Shown: positions 1-10,464 of the stretch, piece by piece | How the letters are laid out: each line of letters starts with the position of its first letter | How positions within the stretch are numbered: position 1 is the first letter of the stretch | DNA from: Elephas maximus indicus | Taxonomy: Eukaryota > Chordata > Mammalia > Proboscidea > Elephantidae | Length of the DNA stretch: 64,000 nucleotides | NCBI RefSeq assembly: GCF_024166365.1 | Contig: NC_064819.1 | Location: 150,728,293 to 150,792,292, forward strand | Direction of reading: 5' to 3' | Program-made: the position numbers and the translations under genes | Notes under the pieces: model-generated | Database searches by the model: none | The model's input: the letters and a program-made list of their open reading frames with translations, nothing else | Told to the model about the DNA's origin: nothing

Positions 1-62
1 GTTTTGTCAATGCCCAAAGTGTGTGCTTACCTTGCTTATTGGGTAATTCATCTCTGCTTAAA
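1..62 (-). repeat. Unclassified dispersed repeat, window-edge copy
   Basis: About 60 bases at the window edge match, in inverted orientation, a stretch near 33781-33840. Both contain the core ccttgcttattgggtaa and similar flanks (an 'atcaatgccc'-type left side). Two copies 33 kb apart in opposite orientation suggest a dispersed repeat, cut here by the window start. I do not recognise the family. Confidence 0.4.
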
Positions 63-729
63 CACACAAAAAGCAAAATGCCTTTTATCGTTGCAGATAA
101 ATACAGGGGAAAATTTGAACTCTTTTCTTCCTATTCCTGCACACCCCTTCTAAGAGGATCATTAAGGAGTAGTAAAGTTCTTGCCCTTAGCAAGGAGTTC
201 GACAAAGAATGCATGAGGGGAGGGGTCAAAATGCACATTTATTGAGAACATATCTCCTATGTGCCGGGTATTGAACTAGGGGCTTGGGATCCAGAAGATT
301 CACAAAGCAAAGGTTTTGGATAACTAGAGTGAATAGAAGGAATTAAAAAGAGTTGACTATAATTTGCTTTTGTGGATGGAGGAAGAACAAGAGTTTTGGG
401 GCATTTTTTTACAGAATTGGTGAAAGGGCCTTGAGTTGGAAGAAAGGAAGGGAAGGTAGAATTACGCAACCACAGATTTAGAACAGTATGATCTGAAGAA
501 TCCTGGAGTAAAGGTTAATTCTGCCCCCAACCCATTAGACCTGTTAGAGGTGTGGCCTAAGAATCTGCATTTAAGTCAAATTATCCAGGTGATACTTACA
601 CGTACTAAAGGATGAAAGTCTGTGCTCTAAGACAATGCACACCCTAAAGAATAAGTCCTACTTGGATTTAAGATAACTCTTCTTATATTTATTTTCTCCT
701 TAGAGTTCTAGGAAGGTAACAGTTGCCTA
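63..729. other. Non-coding upstream flank, nothing recognised
   Basis: Ordinary AT-rich mammalian sequence. The short open frames on both strands lack recognisable domains and look like chance. No RNA gene or regulatory motif stands out. Confidence 0.4.
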
Positions 730-920
730 CGAGTTGATTCAGGCTCACGACCACCCCATGTGTGTCACAGTAGAGTTACATCCCATAAGGTTTTCAATGG
801 CTGATGTTTTAGACGTAGACCACCAGGACCTTCTTCTAAGGCATCTCTCAATGGACTTGAACCTCCAAACTTTTGTTTCGCAGCCAAGCATGTTAACCTT
901 TTGCACCACCCGGGGACTCT
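730..920 (-). repeat. AfroSINE-type SINE, degraded
   Basis: Reverse-strand tRNA-derived SINE. The RTE-like tail is at the left and the head, with its 'cagccaagc...ttaacc' stretch, is at the right, ending near the cacccgggg edge. It has the longer internal segment ('tcaatggctga') also seen at 3929-4109. It has diverged well beyond the younger copies. Confidence 0.7.
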
Positions 921-1140
921 CTAGGAAGGTAGCAAGTGCCCATATTTAAGTAGTGCCCTAGATGGTAGGAGGAAAATGCATTGAAAAGAAATCCAGAAAA
1001 GAATCAGTCATGTTAAGAAAACATTTGGATTTGCAAATTTAGAATCTTTGAGAAAGTGATAAAAAAAATATTCAATATTGTGACAAAATGTAAGAGAAAA
1101 CACAAATTAAATAAGACCTAAAGCACCTAAAGCGCAGAAT

Positions 1141-1363
1141 GGAGCCCTGGTGGTACAGTGGTAAAACTGCTTGGCTGCTAAGCGAAAGGTCTCTGGTGGA
1201 ACCCCCCAGCAGTTCTGAGGGAGGAAGATGTGGTGGTCTGCTTCCATAAAGATTTATAGCCTTGGGAACCCTATGGTTCCACAGAACTGCTATGGGGCAG
1301 TTCTAATCTGTCCTATGGGGTCGCTATGAGTTAGAATCAACTTGACGGCAACGGGTTTCGTTT
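1141..1363 (+). repeat. AfroSINE-type SINE, long form
   Basis: Starts with ggagccctggtggtacagtg (tRNA-like head with a weak A-box) and continues through 'tggctgctaa' and a middle segment that includes 'gtggtctgcttcc'. It ends with the tail 'gtcgctatgagttagaatca' and a 'gacggcaacgggttt' terminus. The middle segment marks the long subfamily. This is a near-complete copy. Confidence 0.9.
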
Positions 1364-1385
1364 AAAGCACAGAGTACATTAGCTA

Positions 1386-1450
1386 AAAACCAAAAACCTG
1401 ATACTGCTGTCCTAGAATGGATTTCAACTCGTAGCGACCCTACTTTCAGT
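1386..1450 (-). repeat. SINE 3' fragment
   Basis: A short reverse-strand piece of the SINE tail, with 'aaccaaaaacc' followed by 'caactcgtagcgaccct'. It lies just downstream of a complete forward copy and is probably a truncated insertion. Confidence 0.55.
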
Positions 1451-1499
1451 AGCTGGAAGCCCAAAGAAGCTAGAATCCAAGTATTTGCGGTTCACCTGT

Positions 1500-1858
1500 G
1501 TAATGGGTTTAATTGTGTACCCAAAGAAGATATGTTGAAATCCTAACCCATGGTACCTGTGAATGTGACCTTGTTTGTAAACAGGGTCTTTAAAGATGTT
1601 ATTAGTTAAATTAACATGAAATCATACTGGAGTAGGGTGACCCCTAACCCAAGACAACTGATGTTGCGAAAAGAGAAGAGACCCAGACAGACAAAGAGGG
1701 AAGATGGCCACGTGAAGACAGAGACTGCAGAGGTGCATCTACAAGCCAAAGAACCTTAAAGATTTCCAGGAACCACCAGAACCTAGAAAACATCAAGGAA
1801 GTATCTTCCCTGGGAGCCTCCAGAGAGAGCAATTCGCTGCTGACACCATGATTTCTAG
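1500..1858 (+). mobile_element. MLT1 (ERVL-MaLR) LTR, left part
   Basis: Matches the ancient MLT1 LTR in sense orientation: 'cctgtgaatgtgacctt', then the 'gtgaagacagagactgcag' stretch, then 'caccatgatttctagcc'. It stops abruptly at about 1858 where an RTE LINE begins, and resumes at about 3733. Only the LTR is seen, with no internal coding region. Confidence 0.85.
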
Positions 1859-3733
1859 CCACCAGAAAGTCGCTTATGAATGTAGAGTAGCTAAAACAAA
1901 AGGAAGAAATAATGAAATAAAAGAGCTGAACAGAAAATTTCAAAGTGTGGCTCGAGAACACAAAATAAAGTATTATAATGAAATGTGCAAAGACCTATAG
2001 ATAGAAAACCAAAAGGGAAGAACACGCTTGGGATTTCTCAAACTGAAAGGACTGAAGAAAAAAATCAAGTCTCGAATTGCAATATGGAAGGATTCTACGG
2101 GAAAATATTAAACAACGCAAGAAGCATCAAAAGAAGATGGAAAGAATACACAGTCACTGTACCAAAAAGAATTGGCCTGTGTTCAACCATTTTAGGGGGT
2201 AGCATATGATCAAGAACCTAGGGTAATGAAGGAAGAGGCCCAAGCTGCACTGAAGGCATTGTTGAAAAGCAAGTCTCCAGGAACTGATAGAATACCAATT
2301 GAGATGGTTCAACAAATGGATGCAGTGCTGAAAGTGCTCAATTGTCTATGCCAGGAAATTTGGAAGACAGCTACCTGGCCAACCAACTAGAAAAGATCCA
2401 TATTTGTACCCATTCCAAAAAAAAGGTGATCCAACAGAATGCAGAAACTATTGAACAGTATCATTAATATCATACAAATAAAATTTTGCTGAAGATCATT
2501 CAAAAGCAGTTGCTGCAGTACATAGACAGGGAACTAACAGAAATTCAAGCCAGATTCAGAAGAGGATGTGGAACAAGGGATTGATGTCAGATGGATCCTG
2601 GCTGAAAGCAGAGAATACCAGGAAGGTGTTTACCTATGTTTTGTTGACTATACAAAGGCTTTCAACCGTGTGGATCATAACAAATTATGGATAACATTGC
2701 GAAGAATGGGAGTTCCAGAACACTTACCTGTGCTCATGAAGAACCTGTGAATAGATCAAGAGGCAGTTGTTCGAACAGAACAAAGGGATACTGTATGATT
2801 TAAAGTCAAGAAAGGTGTGTGTCAGGGTTGTATCTTTTTACCATACTTATTCAATCTGTACGCTGAACAAATAATCAGAGAAGCTGGGCTATATGAAGAA
2901 GAACATGCATCAGGATTGGAGGAAGACTCATTTAACAACTTTTTATATGCAGATGACACAATCTTGCTTGCTGAATGTGAAGAGAACTTGAAGCACTTAA
3001 ACTGATGAAGATCAAAGACCGTAGCCTTCGGTATGGATTACACCTCAACATGAAGAAAACAAAAATCCTCACAACTAGACCAATAAGCAACATCATGATA
3101 AACAGAGAAAAGATTGAAGTTGTCAAGGATTTTGTTTTACTTGGATCCACAATTAACACTCATGGAAACAGCAGTCAAGAAATCAAAAGACGAATTGCGT
3201 TGAGCAAATCTACTGCAAAAGACCACTTTAAAGTGTTAAAAAGCAAATATGTCACTTTAAGGCCTAAGGTGCACCTAACCAAAGCCATGGTGTTTTCAAT
3301 TGCCTCATATGCATGTGAAAGCTGGACAATGCCTAAGGAAGACCAAAGAAGAGTAGATGCCTTTGAATTATGGTGTTGGTGAAGAATACTGAATATACTA
3401 TTGACTGCCAGAAGAATGAACCAATCTGTTTCAGAAGAAATACAGCCAGAATGCTCCTTGGAAACAAGGATGGTAAGACTTTGTCTCACATACTTTGGAC
3501 ATGTTATCAGGAGGGACCATTCCCTGGAGAAGGGCCTCATGCTTTTTACAGTAGAGGATCACTAAAAAGAGGAAGACCCTTGACGAGATGGATTGACACA
3601 GTGGCTGCAACAATTGGCTCAAGCATAACAAGGATGGTGAGACTGGAGCAGGACCAGGCAGTGTTTCGTTCTGTCGTACATAGAGTCTCTACGAGTAGAA
3701 ACTGACTTGATGGTACCTAAGAACAACAACAAC
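1859..3733 (+). mobile_element. RTE1-type LINE, 5'-truncated
   Basis: A 1.9-kb RTE/BovB-class LINE in plus orientation. It starts in the spacer between the endonuclease and reverse-transcriptase domains. RT fragments lie at 2568-2750 (the degraded 'VDYTKAFNRVDH' motif A, where the usual form has D after F), 2817-3005 (QGCIF and the catalytic YADDT motif C) and 3005-3382 (C-terminal region). Stop codons and frame changes separate them, so it is dead. The 3' end is the family's (AAC)n simple tail at about 3720-3733. It inserted into an MLT1 LTR and split it; similar 'ccaccag'/'ccactga' edges may be a decayed target-site duplication. Confidence 0.93.
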
Positions 3734-3830
3734 CACTGAAACTGTTAGGTAATAAATTTCTGTTGTTTTAAGCCACCCAGTTTGTAGTACTTTGTTACGG
3801 CAGCCCTAGGAAACTAACACAATTTGTTAT
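3733..3830 (+). mobile_element. MLT1 LTR, right part
   Basis: The rest of the MLT1 LTR after the RTE insertion. It has the polyadenylation region 'aataaatttctgttgtttta', then 'gccacccagtttgtagtac' and the terminal 'ctaggaaactaacaca'. With 1500-1858 it reconstitutes a nearly complete LTR. Confidence 0.88.
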
Positions 3831-3928
3831 AGTATAACAAGTGAGGATATGCCCTTTCTTCTTTTGATTCTGTTATAACTTTTGATTAAAGATGATTTCA
3901 TTGATAAAATATAAGCAGTATCATTCTC

Positions 3929-4109
3929 CACCAAGTTGCTTCTGACTCATGGCGGCCCTATGAACTGTGTTCCATAGGATTTTCAATGGCTGATTTTTCT
4001 GAATTAAATCAGTAGGCTTTTCTTCCAAGGCACCTCTGGGTAGGCTCGAACATCCAGTCTTTCAGTTAGCAGCTGAACGTATTAACTGTTTGCAACACCC
4101 AGAGAGTCC
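3929..4109 (-). repeat. AfroSINE-type SINE, degraded
   Basis: Reverse-strand copy with the tail side at the left ('gacggccct'-like) and the head at the right ('cagctgaacgtattaactg', 'cacccagagagtcc'). It has the same internal arrangement ('tcaatggctgat') as the copy at 730-920. Confidence 0.75.
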
Positions 4110-5590
4110 ATTGATAAAATATCGATCTAAAATATTTTAAAGACTGCTATAAATAAGCTTCTAAAGTTTGGAGAGCATCTGATTTCTCTGTAGAGACTAA
4201 GATACTTTAAATGATAATGAGGATAAGTATAATCAGCATCTATGACTGCCAAATATAAACTGATTTGAATTTAATTCAATGTGCATTTATTGATCACCTG
4301 TCTATTATTACCTTGCAATATACCGAAGAGTATTAGAGAAGGGAGGCTGGATATAAGACACAGCCTCTACCCACAAAGGGTTTACAAGCTCAGGAGTGAG
4401 GCACATCTATAGAATAAGTATAAGGTAAAATGACAGAGTCCAAATCAAAATTTAGGAAGTAGTGCATCAAAGCTATAGCAGCTTTGGAAAGTGGTATTTC
4501 TGTATGGAGAAGAGGTTAAGGGAAAAGAGAACAGATAAGCCAAATCTACTCTGGGGACAGATGTTGCACCCAAATTTCACTCCATTCAAGCAGACCAGGA
4601 AAGTCTTCACAAAGGACCCCCTCCTGGAAGGAACTCAAGAGGATGAGGACTGGGAAGAGGAACAGCAAGAGCACGCTTCTGTGAAGGTGTGATAGAGGTT
4701 AAATACTAAAAGAGAAATTTTGCCCACTGTACGAAATGCTCAAATTGATATTGATTGAATTATTATTTTGATTGTTGCTGCTATGTTGAAGAATATATCC
4801 TTCAGATAAGGATATTACAACTTTAAAAAAGTTGATGCTCTAAAACAGGAAGAGGGATCTGTTCATTTCCAAGCTTATCACACCCTAACAGTCCTATTTT
4901 TAAAAATTCAAATTCTACTAAAAGTGATGCTGCCTGATTTTTAACTAACATTGGATTTCCAATAAGAGAGAAGGTAGGGGTGGTTAAAACATTAAATATA
5001 TATATATATATATATATATAAAGAAGAAGAAGAAGAAAAAGAAAGGAAAGCTATTTTCTATGTTTCTGTCTTTGCTTCTTTGGAAAGATGTTATAAACCA
5101 GCTCATGGATTCTTGATAGAGACAGTGTATACCACATTATTCTTAAAAGTTTTTATTTTGCTTTTACTTCACAATTATTTTCACCTTGGCTGATTTAGAA
5201 CTGTGGATAATTAAAGTTCTATTAAAGCATTTTTCTTAAAATGTTATTACTTTCTTATTTGCATTTGGTTTTTCCTCTTTAAAGAAAAAACATTTTCTAT
5301 GATCTAAATTGGCAATAAAAATGTTCCTCTTCCTTTAATTATCTGTTCGTTTAAATGTATTTATATTATCTTCTTTCTCGGAAGAACTCAAGGACTAAAA
5401 TTAATCCTCTTAGAATGTGAATACAATGTTTCCAATCCTCTTGGCATCATTTCAGTATGTGGTACAGCACCTGACTTATCTTTTAAACATTTTATTTGAC
5501 TCCCTTTGCTGCTCTTCTCGAGGAAAATGTCTTCCTTGGAAAAATGTGGTGTGTTTTTAACCGATTCCAACAGCTGCATCCCATGCTCTC
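4110..5590. other. Non-coding upstream flank with a TA/GAA microsatellite
   Basis: No gene or interspersed repeat recognised. A (TA)n tract at 4995-5020 runs directly into (GAA)n at 5021-5036. The 76-codon open frame at 4462-4692 has no recognisable domain. Confidence 0.45.
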
Positions 5591-5599
5591 TTCGCATCT

Positions 5600-6840
5600 A
5601 TGGGCAGCGCACTGGTTTTGAGATTCGGGGTACGTTTTACTGACCCATTGCCCAGACGGATTTGGCTTCCACCTCTGAGAGCCAGGAGACTGTCTGGGGC
5701 CGGGTCGCTCAGCCCTTCGAAGTGGAGCGGGGCGAGCCTGCCCGAGACCTGGCAGCAGTGCCGGCGTAGCGGCCTCCGCAGCACAGGCTCAAGCAACCCC
5801 GCACGATCGGTTTCCGGGGCCCCGCGCCCCACCGCATCCGGGAGAGACTCCAGCATCTCTTGAGCTGGAGGCCCCGGGCGGCCTCCGCTCCGGGCCAGCA
5901 GCCATAGCCCCTGGGTCGGCTTGATCCGCAGCGTTGGGTGGGAAAGCGGCTGCAGCAAATGCCCGGGCTGCGGCCGCTGGACGCCGGCAAGGCTGGCGCG
6001 CGAGCGGCGGCCGCAGCCCTGGGCCCGACGCGAACACTGGTGCGGCTACCGAGCTAGAGAGCGCCAAGGCGCGGCCGGGAGAGCTGAGCCCGGCCTCGGC
6101 AGGGTGGGGACGCGCAGAGAGGGTTGGCGGAGGAGAGCCGCGCGAGCTGGTGCCCGCCCCGGCCTCAGCCCAGCCGACCTCCTCGGTCCGCAAGTCGCCT
6201 GGGGCGGGGGGTGGGGGGGGAGGCAGGGAAGGAGCAAACAGCGCCCCAAGGGCGAGGCGCGCTATCCACCACCCCCGGCCTGGCGCTTCCTCCCCGCGTG
6301 CTGGGGCTAGGGCCCGGTTGCAGCATTTCTCTGGGTCTGGGGTCGAAGGACCTGCCCGGCCTCAGCTCTCTTTAGTTTTCAAAAGCCTCGCTCGCTGGAT
6401 CCCTGGCGCGGCCTTGGCTCTGCGCCGCCTGCTTTTTCGCATGTACAAAACAGCTCCCTTCCAGTCCCGAGGCCCTGCTCTTTCAAGATCCTGGAAAAAG
6501 AGTGCACCAGCGTGGTGCCGGCCGGGGCAGAAGGCGCACCCCGGGTGCGGACGCATCTGTCCCCTCCCCCAAATGTCTCCCCAGCTTTGTAGATCGCGCG
6601 GATGGGAGTGGTCCTAGTTTCCTCGCCGAGATTTACTCTGAAGCCAAGTCTCTTGGGAGTGAGGGTCCATATTATTATACCCAGGCCATAGCGACTGCAC
6701 AGTGTCCAAAAAGGGGACGGGTAATCGCAGTGCAGGTACTGAGTTCCCCAGGGAAGCGGAGTCTTTTCGCCCAAGGGCTTATTCTTGGTTTCTCGATGCA
6801 CCAGGCTTCCGAATTCCCCCAAGAACGTCTCAGTAAGTAG
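5600..6840. promoter_or_regulatory. Upstream CpG island, 3-4 kb before ZNF292
   Basis: A sharp rise in G+C and CpG density (peak about 5700-6560) between AT-rich flanks. Many long open frames appear on both strands, as expected in GC-rich DNA, and none shows a known domain. Islands of this kind usually mark promoters, so this may be an alternative ZNF292 promoter or the start of a non-coding or divergent transcript. A donor-like cag|gtactgag occurs at about 6733-6743 on the plus strand. There is no direct evidence of transcription. Confidence 0.6.
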
Positions 6841-6842
6841 GA

Positions 6843-6882
<40 letters not shown>

Positions 6883-6892
6883 GCGTGTGTGT
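6843..6892. repeat. (GT)n microsatellite with GC interruptions
   Basis: About 50 bases of alternating purine-pyrimidine, GT repeats broken by gcgcgcg, at the edge of the upstream CpG island. Such tracts can adopt Z-DNA and are length-polymorphic. Confidence 0.95.
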
Positions 6893-6899
6893 AATGGTT

Positions 6900-7350
6900 C
6901 TATGAGCTGCAGTTTGGTATTCAAAGAATAGATTTAAGTGCATTAATCATGTGTACTCGTTGATACACGCTTTCTATATAGAAGAACGAGATTATCAAAT
7001 GCAAAATTAGATATCTCCAAGACAAGGTCGACCTGTCATGGAATAGTATTTCCATCCTTTGTCATGAAATTAAAAAATAAAAACCTGCACTTCTGTTGAT
7101 TCTGCAGACGTTCTAGTTAGCATACTCATTTTCACAATACAACATTGTCATATTTATTGAATATATTGCAATTGCATGTAACTCTTCCACAAGACTTTAA
7201 GCTTTCCCAAGGCAGGGATAGTTTTTATTCACCTCTGTTATCTCCAAATCAAGCACAGTACCTGCTGCATATTAAGTGCACAGTAAATGATTACTAAATA
7301 ATTTCACCACCACCCCCCTTTCCAGTCCTTAGGAGGCCTGATCCAGCCTC
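6900..7350. other. Non-coding flank
   Basis: AT-rich sequence. The stretch around 7225-7300 ('caagcacagtacctgctgc', 'gtaaatgattactaaataa') resembles a decayed L2-type LINE 3' end, but the match is weak. Confidence 0.35.
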
Positions 7351-7485
7351 TTTCCCAGAGAAAGATGTGACAGCCTACTTCCGTGTAGATTTACAGACTT
7401 AGAAACCCTGTTGGGCAGTTCTACTCTGTTCTATAGGGTCGCTCTGAGTTGGAATGGACTTGGTGCCAAAGAGCTTCGTTTTTGG
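7351..7485 (+). repeat. AfroSINE-type SINE, 5'-truncated
   Basis: Lacks the tRNA head. It begins in the middle segment ('gagaaagatgtgacagcc') and runs to the tail ('tatagggtcgctctgagttg'). Confidence 0.75.
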
Positions 7486-7489
7486 GTTC

Positions 7490-8935
7490 CAGTCCTTACA
7501 TTTCCAGTCAGCTCTAAAAATTACTTTATGTATGTAAGAGGGAAGTTATGGAGAAATGGGGAGATAGGGCTCAAAGATACCAAATAAAAGTGAAGGGCGT
7601 GGGCGTCCATCCTAATGGATTTTTGCAAAGCAGTAATAGTGCACAGAATCAGTTCATTAATCAAGTCTCCTGAGTGTAAGCCATCAGACCTGAAGTGAAA
7701 TTGGCTTTGTTAATCTTTGGTACCTTCTCTGGCTCTGAATTTACTGATACATTTGCTAATCTCACATTTATGTTTTATATTTTTCACTGGTATCTTAAGA
7801 TAAAATAATTTGCAGGTATCTAAAACACTTGAGAAAGTGAGTTGCAAGTATCAAATTTTATTTGCTGCATTAATTCCTGATCTTTCAGCTCTCAGTAATA
7901 CTATTATATTCTCTTTCCCTAGCCTTTGAATGTATTCTCCAGCTTCTTCTGTGAGTAAACATTTGAAAACCCTGCATTGTTAATCTGTAACATTAGTACC
8001 TGTATGTTGTACTAATATTTTAGCTGATACTGTTTTTCATAAGGGGTTCAATTGCACTTTAAAAACATTACCATCACTGATATATTACAAAGCATTCATT
8101 CTGCACAATGTATCTAGAACATTTTCTACTAAGACTGGAAAATTCTAAAAGAGGGTGCTGTACACAATGAAATTTCTTTTCATTTTAGATGTTTGTATTA
8201 GAAAAACATACATCATTTGAAATATGGTAGTGAAAACACTAGGTGCTGTATCAATACAGTTGTTTCTCAATTTCTGCAGACCATTCAGTTATAAGAAAGA
8301 TAAACCTTCTTGTTCCCTTATACTCTACTACTAGCAAAATAATACTTTTATTCTGAGCTTTAGGGTTAAGCTCCTGGATTTCTGCAGTACCTATTCTACT
8401 CTTTTGTACAAGTACAAAGTATTCATTCCTTCCAGGTTGTAAATAAAATGCAGTTCAGAATGTCATCTCCATTGGAAGCACCAGGAAAAATGCTGTTGAT
8501 ATTTGTAGTAATACTCGACAACCTCCATTTATTTCAGCATCAGTTTCCTCTCCTCCGTCGTGATTTTTCAGGGAGTACTTATTGCTCCCCCCCCCCCGCC
8601 CTTGACCTACTTTTTTTCCCCAAGAGCTTTCATGTATATCCTGTTTTCAGTGATGGTAACTTCTGCACTGTGTAGAAGTTTTAAATCACAGAGAAACTGA
8701 TTAGTTGGCTCGCACTTATTCTAGAAATGTTTTTGTGGTTTAAAAACCATTTGGTTACAACGCCCTCAATTTTATAGTGTGTTTGAATTCTCTTAATCTA
8801 TGCGTTTCCTAAACAGTCTCTCCGTTTTCCAGAATAAGGATTTGAACCTCATTCTGCTCTGACCCAACTGCTATTTTTCTTTGTTGCCTCCATTGCCCCC
8901 AAATTGTGTTTCCAAGGGAGAGGCGTTCTCGGGGC
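7490..8935. other. Non-coding sequence upstream of ZNF292
   Basis: AT-rich, with no recognised repeat or gene. A C-rich homopolymer run lies at about 8586-8599. The short open frame at 8448-8675 has no known domain. Confidence 0.4.
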
Positions 8936-9039
8936 TGAAGAGGAGGAGAGTCTAGCGGGAGGAGATCTGGTACCTCACGCACTAGATCCCTCCTCCCCCG
9001 CCTGGTGAGAAGTCAGAGACAATTTTGACAGTTCATAGT

Positions 9040-10460
9040 CTCGCTTTGGCTCTCATAGTTGCGGTCCATGGGTGGGTTTTACTTTCTCCCTCTTCCCCTG
9101 CCTCTGGCCTGCCTAGAGGCCAACGGCAAATGCATCGTTCTCCCAGCCCACCCGGAACTGTCCCTCTCCCCTCCTCTTGGGGGACTGGGGCCTACGTCCG
9201 TAGACTTCGGGGACTGAGGAAAGCCAGACCAGGCTGGGGACGCTGGAGAGGGCAGCCCTGCCCTAGGACTGTCCCCGTCGGGGCGCCCACGTGACCAAGA
9301 GCAGGCCACCACCGGCCCACCCCTTTCGGCCGCGGCTGCCCACTTCCCGCTCCGGGTAAGTAAACGGGATTCTCTGCACCGCCCCAACCCCGCCCTCCTC
9401 CTTTCCCATTCCCTTCACCTCCCTCCGGCTCTGGCGCGCCACTCTCCTGGCCTCCCCACCGAACCCTTTGTACGTGCTCGGCGGCGTGCGAGCGCACTCA
9501 GCACGTGACCCCTCCGAACGTGGCATTGTGTTATCACGTGACCCAGGTGCGTACGCGACGGAGCGGGGTGTGAAGATGGCGGACGAAGAGGCCGAGCAGG
9601 AGAGGTTGAGCCGCGGCGGAGGCGGCTGCGTAGCGGAGCTGCAGCGCCTGGGAGAGCGGCTCCAGGAGCTGGAGCGACAGCTGCGGGAGAGCCGGGTACC
9701 GGCCGTGGAGGCGGCCACGGAGTACTGTCAGCAGCTGTGCCAGGTGAGGGCGCCTGGGGTCCCCTCCCCCTTCCCCCGGTTAGAGAGGGAAGAGGGCGAG
9801 CGAGCGCCAGGCGGAGGAGCGGTGGTGGTCGCTGCCTTGGCATCGTCTGCGCCGTTGCCGGGGCGGAGCGGGGAGTGCCAGGAAGGCGCCTTTGTGTGTC
9901 TGCCGTTGTAGCGGTTGTTGTCGCCGGCTCCTGGCTGGGGGAAGGGAGTTGTGGTCAGGGCGGAAAATACTCCCTCCCCTTTCCTTCCCCGAACTCGGAA
10001 CTGTGCGGTGCCCGCGGCCGAGGAGATGTAAGCGGCGAGGACTGGAGCTCTCTCCGTTGCAGGGAGAGGGTAAGGTGGGGAATGGAGGCCAGGTCTTCTT
10101 TCTCCTCCTCCTCTTATTGTGCCCTGGGGCGTACCGCGCCCCCGCCTCTGCACCTCTATTTCCCACTCCAACGGACCTCCTCCCCCAGGGGTTTGATTCC
10201 TTTGCCTTCCCGTTGCTTTCATCCGTCCCGCCCCGGGCCCGTCCTCGCAGTCTCTGGGCCTTTGTTGTTCGAGTTTCGCCTTAGGACTGAAGGGGCCTTT
10301 GTTGATGTTCGGAGGAGCAGTCCCAGCCGACCTCTTTTAGCTGGGAGAGACGTTGTGGCGAGGCGGCGAGGTTGTCTCGGTTTGCCTTTGCATGCTTGGC
10401 ATACCGTTACCTGGGTATAGGTTGCTCTCCTCGGGGGAGACGAGCTGCCCCTTTGCATGC
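9040..10460. promoter_or_regulatory. ZNF292: ZNF292 promoter CpG island
   Basis: CpG-dense, G+C-rich region spanning the first exon, with no TATA box evident near the expected start. It contains three CACGTGAC motifs (E-boxes of the USF/MITF-TFEB class) at 9288-9293, 9502-9507 and 9535-9540. This layout fits a housekeeping-type TATA-less promoter. The transcription start cannot be fixed from sequence alone; it probably lies between about 9300 and 9570. Confidence 0.8.
9576..9743 (+). CDS. ZNF292: ZNF292 exon 1 coding part (zinc finger protein 292)
   Basis: The ATG at 9576 opens 56 codons starting MADEEAEQER and ending CQQLCQ. They match the N-terminus of ZNF292, a very large (over 2,600 residues) nuclear C2H2 zinc-finger DNA-binding protein implicated in transcriptional regulation and human neurodevelopmental disorder. 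The segment contains a leucine- and arginine-rich helical stretch (ELQRLGERLQELERQLRE, about residues 21-38) likely to form a coiled coil. The zinc fingers are encoded in later exons outside this window. The reading frame stops at CAG|GTGAGG, a good phase-0 donor at 9744. I chose this ATG over the in-frame ATG at 9468 because the homologous protein begins with MADEE and the context (gaagATGG) is favourable. Confidence 0.93.
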
Positions 10461-10464
10461 ATTC

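Noticed and set aside
5934..6617. 227-codon open frame in the upstream CpG island, with several overlapping long frames on both strands
   Set aside because: GC-rich DNA has few stops. The frames overlap on both strands and none contains a recognisable domain or conserved start.
9737..10420. 227-codon open frame just after ZNF292 exon 1
   Set aside because: It begins at the splice donor region, lies in intron 1, is low in complexity, and matches no known protein.
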